This document shows, in pieces, positions 31,649 to 37,090 of a stretch of DNA of 37,090 nucleotides. This DNA is from Desulfuromonadaceae bacterium (GTDB taxonomy: Bacteria; Desulfobacterota; Desulfuromonadia; Desulfuromonadales; SZUA-540). Under the pieces are notes generated by a model. It ran no database searches. It was not told the origin of the DNA and saw only the letters and a list, made by a program, of their open reading frames with translations. Numbering within the stretch: position 1 is the first letter of the stretch; each line of letters opens with the position of its first letter. The position numbers and the translations under genes were made by a program. The DNA lies in the NCBI GenBank assembly GCA_003250235.1, contig QKGY01000449.1:1-37090 (forward strand), given 5' to 3'.

Positions 31649-31928
31649 CAAAACATCCGGAGAAAAAACATCATGGCAGACGAACGAACACCGCCCCCCG
31701 AGCCGAAGGCACGTGCTGTGAATCGGTAGATTTAAGCAAATTTCATTCCAGGGGATACCGGGCGACGGAACAACAATCCGGGAGGGAGGGAGAACGGAAA
31801 ACAGCCTGTTACGGACGTTAGAGGAAAAGGACTCCAGAAGCCTCGGCCGATACGGAGGCCAATTCAACCCTGTCCGGAACAAAAATGGTCACCCCCGGTT
31901 CGTCCTGTTCGGCAACGAAACAGAAGCG
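31649..31928. other. Gap between the kinase and lon-like genes
   Basis: About 280 bases with no supported gene. It holds the sigma-54-like promoter (31734-31750) and a weak imperfect hairpin (GCCTC...GAGGC near 31845) that could end lon transcription. The upstream extension of the track ORF for the kinase lies here and looks non-coding. Confidence 0.5.
31734..31750 (-). promoter_or_regulatory. Sigma-54-like promoter upstream of the CHASE2 kinase
   Basis: Minus strand TGGAATGAAATTTGCTT: GG and GC are exactly 10 bases apart, the TTGC half is perfect and the TGG half is partial (TGGAAT for TGGCAC). Transcription would begin near 31724, about 75 bases before the ATG. Confidence 0.45.
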
Positions 31929-34346
31929 TTAACCGGATTGGTTTTTCTCCGATTCTTTGTTCTGGGCAAATTTGCGAAGGTTTTCAGCCATTTCCCGCAG
32001 CCGTCTATCCACCAGGAAATTGACCGTCCCTTCCGGCCAGGTACCGTCTTCACGAAGAGAACCGGCCGGAGTCCCCGTGAGGATTTCGATCCCTTCATCG
32101 ACGGACGAAACCGCCCAGACATGAAAGGTCCCCTCCCGGACGGCGGTGATGACCTCCTCCTTGAGCATCAGGTTCTTACGGTTCTGCACGGGGATCACCA
32201 CCCCCTGTTCCCCCGTCAGTCCCTTGGCCTTGCAGACCGCGTAGAACCCTTCGATCTTTTCGTTCACGCCGCCGATCGGCTGAATCTGCCCCCGCTGATT
32301 GACCGACCCGGTGACGGCCACTCCCTGGCGGATGGGAACCCCGGACAGGGAGGACAGCAGTCCGTAGAGCTCTGTGGATGAGGCGCTGTCCCCCTCTACC
32401 CCGGCATAGGACTGTTCAAAACAGAGGGAGGCCCCGAAGGAGAGGGGCTTATCCTGGGCAAAACGCCCGCCGAAGAAGCCGGAGAGAATGAGCACCCCCT
32501 TGTCGTGGATGGGACCGGAGAGTTTGGCTTCCCTTTCGATGTTCACCACCCCGCCCTTGCCCAGATAGGTGCGCACGGTGAGCCGTGACGGCTTGCCGAA
32601 AGAGTAATCCCCCATGAGATACACCGACAGGCCGTTCACCTGCCCGACCACGGCCCCTTCCGTGTCCACCAGCAGCGTATCCTCCTCGATGAACTCCTGG
32701 AGTCGCTCCTCCATTTTGTTGGAACGGTACACCTTGGCTTCCAGCGCCAGATCGACGTGGCCTTTCTCCACGCAGGTTCTCCCCTGGGTCGTCGCGTAAT
32801 AAGACGCCTCGCGAATGATGTCGGCCAGGTCGATAAAGCGCGAAGAAAAACGGTTCTGGTCTTCTATCAGGCGGGCGGAATACTCTACCATGCGCGCCAC
32901 GCCGGTCGGATCAAAGGGAAGCAGTTCCTCGTCGCGGCAGTGCGTCGCCACAAACTGGGCATACTGCTGGATGTTTTCCCAGGTATTTTTCATCATCCGG
33001 TCGAAATCGGCCTTGACCTTGAAAAGTTTCTGGAAATCGGGATCGAGCTGGTAGAGCAGATAGTAGAGAAGCGGCGTGCCGATCAGGATGATCTTGCAGT
33101 TCATGGGAATGGGCTGAGGCTTGAGCGATACCGTGGCGATCAGGCGGTACTGCTCCATCATGTCCTCGATTTTCACCTCTTTATTACGGATACAACGTTT
33201 AAGCGCTTCATAGGAGAAGAGGTTGATCAGAACCTCCCGGCAGTCAAGAATCAGGTAGCCGCCGTTGGCGCGGTGGATCGCCCCGGCTTTGATCATAGTG
33301 AAGTTGGTTGTGGCGTTTCCCATCTGGATGATGTGCTCGATGCGCCCGAAGAGATTGAAATAGGTGGGGTTGGCCTCATAGACGACAGGCGCCCCCTTCT
33401 GCTCGCTGTTGTCGACGAACAGGTTGACCTTGTAGCGTTCGAATACCGAATCCTGGTCGTTGGCGCGCATTCCCGGCAACGTGATCTGCGGTCCCTGGCT
33501 GGGCCGCAAGGCATCGATGTGCTCAAGAAGGTCCTTTTTGCAATTGGCAAAATGGGCCAGGACCTTCTCAACGTTATGGAACTTCTCCTCCAGATCGTCA
33601 AACAGATGGCCGATTGCCGCCATGAGCACATCTTTTTCCATCTGTTCGGTGGCGGCGCGCAGTTTTTTCTCGAGCTCCCGCGCCCGGCGCAGCACTTCAT
33701 TCAGCTGCTCCTGAAGGACAGCCCCCTTCTTCTCCAGATTGCCCCGTTCACTGTCCGAGAGTTCCTCGTAGTCCTGCTGGGAAATGGGATGTCCGTCCTT
33801 TGTGGGAACCAGCACCAGGCCGCTGACCGTGCGCTGAAGAATGAAGCCCTCTTCGTTGACCTTCTCCTCCAGGGCCTGAAACAACTTCTTGTGTCGCTCC
33901 TGGGACTCGGCGGCCAGACGGTTCTTGTGCTGTTCGTATTCCTTGCTTTCGAAGACCTTGGGGATCTCCTCGGAGAGACGGGCGATAAGAGCGTCGACAT
34001 CCTTCTGCAGCTCTCGGCCCTTGCCTGCCGGCAGACTCAGATGGGTCGGGTGCGCCCCGTCCGCAAAGTCGTACAGATAACACCAGTCGTCCGGTACCGT
34101 TTCACCGCTGGCCCGGGTATCGAGCATCTTCTTGATCGTGGAGGAACGTCCGGTCCCGGGCTCGCCGAGAACAAAAATGTTGTAACCGCTGTTGGGGATA
34201 CCGAGGCCGAATTCGATGGCCGTCAGGGCGCGAGCCTGCCCGATGGTTCCTTCCAGACAGGGGATCTCGGCCGTCGTCTTGAATTCGAACTGGGCCGGAT
34301 CGCAACGCCAGGTCAGTTCTTCCGGTGAGAGCCGATAGGTGTCCAC
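31929..34346 (-). CDS. Lon-family ATP-dependent protease (AAA_32 / LonB-like type)
   Basis: 805 residues from a GTG start with GGGAGG 6 bases upstream. The N-terminal AAA part contains the P-loop GEPGTGRSS (61-69), with Arg in place of the usual Lys, which is normal for this subfamily. A long coiled-coil stretch (~130-260; EQLNEVLRRARELEKKLRAA) separates it from the rest of the AAA module (GGYLILDCREVLINLFSYEALKR). The C-terminal Lon protease domain carries the Ser-Lys dyad, Ser654 in EGDSASS and Lys697 in GGVNEKIEGF, 43 residues apart as in E. coli Lon. It differs from classical Lon in lacking the N-terminal substrate domain. It follows the E2-like gene by 3 bases and so is co-expressed with it. 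Confidence 0.92.
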   Translation of the reverse strand: MDTYRLSPEELTWRCDPAQFEFKTTAEIPCLEGTIGQARALTAIEFGLGIPNSGYNIFVLGEPGTGRSSTIKKMLDTRASGETVPDDWCYLYDFADGAHPTHLSLPAGKGRELQKDVDALIARLSEEIPKVFESKEYEQHKNRLAAESQERHKKLFQALEEKVNEEGFILQRTVSGLVLVPTKDGHPISQQDYEELSDSERGNLEKKGAVLQEQLNEVLRRARELEKKLRAATEQMEKDVLMAAIGHLFDDLEEKFHNVEKVLAHFANCKKDLLEHIDALRPSQGPQITLPGMRANDQDSVFERYKVNLFVDNSEQKGAPVVYEANPTYFNLFGRIEHIIQMGNATTNFTMIKAGAIHRANGGYLILDCREVLINLFSYEALKRCIRNKEVKIEDMMEQYRLIATVSLKPQPIPMNCKIILIGTPLLYYLLYQLDPDFQKLFKVKADFDRMMKNTWENIQQYAQFVATHCRDEELLPFDPTGVARMVEYSARLIEDQNRFSSRFIDLADIIREASYYATTQGRTCVEKGHVDLALEAKVYRSNKMEERLQEFIEEDTLLVDTEGAVVGQVNGLSVYLMGDYSFGKPSRLTVRTYLGKGGVVNIEREAKLSGPIHDKGVLILSGFFGGRFAQDKPLSFGASLCFEQSYAGVEGDSASSTELYGLLSSLSGVPIRQGVAVTGSVNQRGQIQPIGGVNEKIEGFYAVCKAKGLTGEQGVVIPVQNRKNLMLKEEVITAVREGTFHVWAVSSVDEGIEILTGTPAGSLREDGTWPEGTVNFLVDRRLREMAENLRKFAQNKESEKNQSG

Positions 34347-34349
34347 AAG

Positions 34350-35318
34350 TTACCTCCCGCTTTTTCGGTAATCGCAGGTGACCAAAGTCACAGGAGCTTC
34401 CAGATAGGTTTTGAGGGTGGCGAGGAACTCGGCGGCGTCTGCCCCATCAAGCACCCGGTGGTCGGCCGACAAGGTCAGGCGCAGCATCGTGGCGATACCC
34501 GGTTCGCCCGACGCATCCACCACCACCTCCCCCTTGATGGTGCCGACGGCCAGAACCGCCGCCTGGGGCGGCGTGATGATGGCGCCGAAGGATTCCACCC
34601 CCAGCATCCCCATGTTCGAGACGGTGAATGTCCCTCCTTCCATCTCTTCCGGAGCAAGACTGCCATGCTGGGCCTTTTCCGCGAGGGAGCGGGCCCGACG
34701 GTGAATATCCTGGATACTGAGGTGCCCGCAGTCGCGCAGCACCGGATAAAAGAGTCCCCTGTCCGTGGCCACCGCCACGGACAGGTGAATATCCGGCTGT
34801 TCCACCGCCTCGCCGTCGACCCAGTGGCTGTTGATCCAGGGATGCTCTCTGAGCGAGCGGGCCACCGCCGCCAAAATGAAATCGTTGATCGTGACGTTGA
34901 GATCTTTGCGGAAGCGAATGACGTCGGTCATATCCACCGCGACGGTGACGAAAAAATGAGGGATCGTCTGCCAGCTTTCGGTCATTTTTCGTTCCATCAG
35001 ACGACGGATCTTCACGGACTTTTTCTTACCACCGGGCGGCAGAACACAGAACGATCCCTCTGGGCGCGCCGGGGAAGTCTCCTCGGGCTCCAGAACCGCC
35101 AGCACAACCCCGGCCGCCGCCGCGGCCCCTTCGTCAAGCGACAGCCGCACCACACGTCCCCGGGCTTCAGACTTGAGAGAAAAGACGGCGTCGGCCAGCC
35201 CCACTTCGGCAATGGTTTCCCCGCTCTCCACCAGATCTCCGGGCTGGACGAACCAGCGCAGAACGGATCCTTTCCCCATGTCGCTGCACAATCTGGGCAT
35301 GATGATTTCTAACGGCAT
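34350..35318 (-). CDS. E2-like 2-oxoacid dehydrogenase acyltransferase with a lipoyl-type domain lacking the lipoyl lysine
   Basis: 322 residues from the ATG at 35318; the track's GTG start three codons earlier abuts the GGAGGA site. Residues 1-78 align with a lipoyl domain (IIMPRLCSDMGKGSVLRWFVQPGDLVESGETIAEVG), but where functional domains have the ETDKA turn this one reads GLADA, so the lipoylated Lys is Asp43. There is only a ~25-residue linker and no peripheral-subunit-binding domain. The catalytic core (~105-310) is complete: VSNMGMLGVESFGAIITPPQAAVLAVG and the active-site DHRVLDG with His287 and Asp291. No E1 or E3 gene is in the window. It may act on CoA thioesters without swinging-arm transfer, or borrow lipoyl domains from another complex. 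It forms an operon with the Lon-like protease gene. Confidence 0.85.
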   Translation of the reverse strand: MPLEIIMPRLCSDMGKGSVLRWFVQPGDLVESGETIAEVGLADAVFSLKSEARGRVVRLSLDEGAAAAAGVVLAVLEPEETSPARPEGSFCVLPPGGKKKSVKIRRLMERKMTESWQTIPHFFVTVAVDMTDVIRFRKDLNVTINDFILAAVARSLREHPWINSHWVDGEAVEQPDIHLSVAVATDRGLFYPVLRDCGHLSIQDIHRRARSLAEKAQHGSLAPEEMEGGTFTVSNMGMLGVESFGAIITPPQAAVLAVGTIKGEVVVDASGEPGIATMLRLTLSADHRVLDGADAAEFLATLKTYLEAPVTLVTCDYRKSGR

Positions 35319-35433
35319 AGATCGCACTCCTCCAGCATCCGGTCATGAGAGCGCTCGAACGCATCCCATGGAGTTTCTCCCGTCCCGAAAGGAAAACAGC
35401 ACCGGCGTTCTCTCTGTATTTCCTTATGGTTCT

Positions 35434-35461
35434 AGTGTACCAACCGGCCAGAGGATCACAA
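35434..35461 (-). promoter_or_regulatory. Possible promoter of the E2-lon operon
   Basis: Minus strand: TTGTGA (35456-35461), a 16-base spacer, then TACACT (35434-35439). Four of six matches in each box. It would leave a leader of about 110 bases. Confidence 0.35.
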
Positions 35462-35514
35462 CCGGGCTGTCGCAAGGGATTTTTACCGACACCGGAAAAA
35501 GCGGAACGCCCGCA

Positions 35515-35542
35515 TTGCCCTGTTCCGCGTAACGGCTATTGT
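35515..35542 (+). promoter_or_regulatory. Possible promoter of the fadJ-like gene
   Basis: TTGCCC, a 16-base spacer, then TATTGT, with transcription near 35549 and about 25 bases before the ATG. Weak matches; the divergent E2 promoter lies 54 bases away. Confidence 0.3.
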
Positions 35543-35574
35543 TGAATAAAAACACAACGACGAGGAGTCATTGG

Positions 35575-37090
35575 ATGACAACGCATGTGCGCTACACGCT
35601 AAACAACGACATCGCTCGGGTCACCCTCGATGCCCCGGAAGAAGCGGTGAATATTCTCAACGAAGTCTTTTTGCGAGATCTCGAGACAACGGCTCGGGAG
35701 CTGGCGAACATCCCGGAGCTGCGAGGTGCGATCGTTTCGAGCGGAAAAGAAAGCGGATTTATCGCCGGTGCGGATATCAAAGCCTTTTCGACGGTGACCA
35801 CGGCCGAAGACGGCAGAGCCCTGTCGCAGCGCGGGCAGGAGATTTTCAGCCTCTGGGCCAACCTTCCCTTTCCGGTGGTGGCGGCCGTGCACGGCCACTG
35901 CATGGGAGGCGGAACGGAATTCATTCTCGCCTGCCACGGCCGCATTCTGGCCGATACCGCCCGCATATCCCTCCCAGAGGTCCGGCTCGGCATCCTGCCC
36001 GGCTTCGGAGGGACACAGCGGCTGCCACGGCTGGTGGGGGTGCAAAACGCTCTCGATCTGATCCTGAGCGGACGATCCCTGAGCGCGCAAAAAGCCGAAG
36101 AGGTGGGCCTGGCGGATCAGTGCGTCCCTCCGGACGCACTGCTACACGCTTCCGAAACACTGCTGCTTCGCCTCGAATCGCAACAGGCCCGGCAAACGGC
36201 CCCCTCTTCGCCTTCGAAACGTCTGACAACCTGGCTGCTGGAGAAGAACCCTCTCGGACGAAGTGTCCTCTACAACCTGACCCGGCAAAAGGTCCTGAAA
36301 GAGACCCGGGGACACTACCCGGCGCCGCTCAGAGCCCTTGAAGTCATCCGAGAGGGGCTCGCCGGCCCCCTTGCAAAAGGGCTGGAGCTGGAAGCGCAAG
36401 CTCTGGGCGAGCTGATCGTCACCCCGGAATGCCGCAACCTGGTCCATGTATTCTTCCTGAGTCAGCGTCCCAAGAAAGGCAGCGGCCTGCCGCAGGAACC
36501 CCGCAGGCTGGCGAGGGTGGCCGTTGTCGGAGCCGGCGTCATGGGAGCTGAAATCGCCCAACTCATGGCCGAGAAGGGATTCGAGGTCCGCATGAGCGAT
36601 ATCGATCCCAGCGCGGTGGAAAAGGGTCTTGCCCATGCCCGAGAGTTGTTCCGGGAAAAAAGCGGGCGCGGTGGCGGGAAAAAGGAGAACGACACAAGGC
36701 CCCGCCTCACGGCACAGAGCGGCTACCAGGGGCTGGAAACCTGCGATCTGGTCATCGAGGCCGTGGTCGAGAACATGGAGACCAAACAGGCGGTCCTGCA
36801 CGAGGTCGAAAGCCATACCGGCGCGAGGACCCTGTTCGCCACCAATACCTCGGCCCTCTCGGTCAGCCACCTGCAACAGAGCGCCGGAAGGCCGGAGCGG
36901 GTCGCCGGTATGCATTTTTTCAATCCCGTACACCGCATGCCTCTGGTCGAAATCATCCGCGGCCAGCACACGGACGACGAGACCCTTGTCACCCTCTTCG
37001 ACTTGGCCCTCCGCCTCGGGAAAACGCCGATCCTCGTCAAAGACTCGCCGGGCTTCCTGGTCAACCGGCTCCTGGGAGCCTATCTCAACG
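35575..37090 (+). CDS. Enoyl-CoA hydratase / 3-hydroxyacyl-CoA dehydrogenase (FadJ/FadB-like), 3' end outside window
   Basis: The frame stays open to the window end (505 codons visible), so the ORF track omits it. Family members have ~700 residues. GAGGAG lies 7 bases before the ATG. The hydratase part (1-~190) has FIAGADIKAF, HGHCMGGGTE (Glu115) and LPEVRLGILPGFGGTQRLPR (Glu135), so both catalytic Glu residues are present. A linker leads to the NAD-binding domain (~313 onward; VAVVGAGVMGAEIAQLMAEKG), FATNTSALSVS and HFFNPVHRMPLVEI with catalytic His447. It should carry out two successive steps of fatty-acid beta-oxidation. A thiolase (fadA/fadI) may follow beyond the window. It is divergent from the E2-lon operon. 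Confidence 0.93.
   Translation, partial: MTTHVRYTLNNDIARVTLDAPEEAVNILNEVFLRDLETTARELANIPELRGAIVSSGKESGFIAGADIKAFSTVTTAEDGRALSQRGQEIFSLWANLPFPVVAAVHGHCMGGGTEFILACHGRILADTARISLPEVRLGILPGFGGTQRLPRLVGVQNALDLILSGRSLSAQKAEEVGLADQCVPPDALLHASETLLLRLESQQARQTAPSSPSKRLTTWLLEKNPLGRSVLYNLTRQKVLKETRGHYPAPLRALEVIREGLAGPLAKGLELEAQALGELIVTPECRNLVHVFFLSQRPKKGSGLPQEPRRLARVAVVGAGVMGAEIAQLMAEKGFEVRMSDIDPSAVEKGLAHARELFREKSGRGGGKKENDTRPRLTAQSGYQGLETCDLVIEAVVENMETKQAVLHEVESHTGARTLFATNTSALSVSHLQQSAGRPERVAGMHFFNPVHRMPLVEIIRGQHTDDETLVTLFDLALRLGKTPILVKDSPGFLVNRLLGAYLN

Noticed and set aside
32757-34328. 523-residue plus-strand ORF
   Set aside because: Antisense shadow of the Lon-like protease gene, whose catalytic dyad and P-loop are clear on the minus strand.
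31929-34346. Lon-like protease with a broken Walker A (GRSS instead of GKS/T)
   Set aside because: The Arg is the normal residue in this AAA_32-type subfamily as I know it, so it is not evidence of a pseudogene.
1-37090. CRISPR arrays, insertion sequences, rRNA genes or integrated elements
   Set aside because: Reading through the intergenic regions showed no repeat-spacer pattern, transposase-like ORF, rRNA segment or tRNA-associated att duplication.

Overview
The window looks like a chromosomal segment of a Desulfuromonadia bacterium (the Geobacter / Desulfuromonas / Pelobacter group of the former Deltaproteobacteria). The evidence is a eukaryotic-type citrate synthase, which is characteristic of Geobacteraceae and relatives; the order dusB(nifR3)-ntrB-ntrC; the block rpsF-rpsR-DUF2232-rplI-dnaB beside ychF, hppA, pth, rplY, prs, tRNA-Gln and ispE; an aldo/keto reductase fused to a ferredoxin domain; GG-N10-GC sigma-54-type promoters; and many signalling genes. 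No database search was possible, so the lineage is inferred from protein and neighbourhood recognition. I see no insertion sequence, prophage, CRISPR array or attachment site.

Region 1 (1-7.6 kb): the 3' end of a DoxX-type gene, an Fe-S aldo/keto reductase, a SAM methyltransferase, gltA on the minus strand, then the plus-strand operon dusB-ntrB-ntrC, which ends at a strong bidirectional terminator. gltA and dusB are divergent, and each has a recognisable sigma-70-type promoter.

Region 2 (7.6-17.9 kb, all minus strand): core information and metabolism genes. ispE, tRNA-Gln(TTG), prs, rplY, pth and hppA are followed by a terminator, then ychF, then rpsF-rpsR-DUF2232-rplI-dnaB. The rpsF leader has two hairpins that may be an S6:S18 autoregulatory element. 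DnaB carries a small Cys/His insertion near its C-terminus.

Region 3 (17.9-23.0 kb, plus strand): a TRAP transporter in the order dctQ-dctM-dctP, then a UspA-type protein, all downstream of a near-consensus sigma-54 promoter, then a separate TAXI-type solute-binding protein with no permease of its own.

Region 4 (23.1-31.7 kb): signalling. An EAL-HDOD protein overlaps a four-helix membrane protein gene by ATGA. xpt and an alpha/beta hydrolase follow on the plus strand. Then comes a minus-strand cluster encoding a CHASE2-TPR-Ser/Thr kinase, a PP2C phosphatase, a double-FHA protein and a Cys-rich PAS histidine kinase. The kinase and the FHA protein share the pentapeptide TMVLE, which could be a phospho-threonine docking site inside the system. 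A sigma-54-like promoter lies upstream of the kinase.

Region 5 (31.9-37.1 kb): a Lon-family protease with the AAA_32-type layout, co-transcribed with an E2-like 2-oxoacid acyltransferase whose lipoyl-type domain lacks the lipoyl lysine, and divergent from a FadJ/FadB-type beta-oxidation protein that runs off the window.

The best candidates for something new are (a) the kinase-phosphatase-FHA module with its shared TMVLE motif and (b) the lipoyl-lysine-less E2 coupled to a Lon-like protease.
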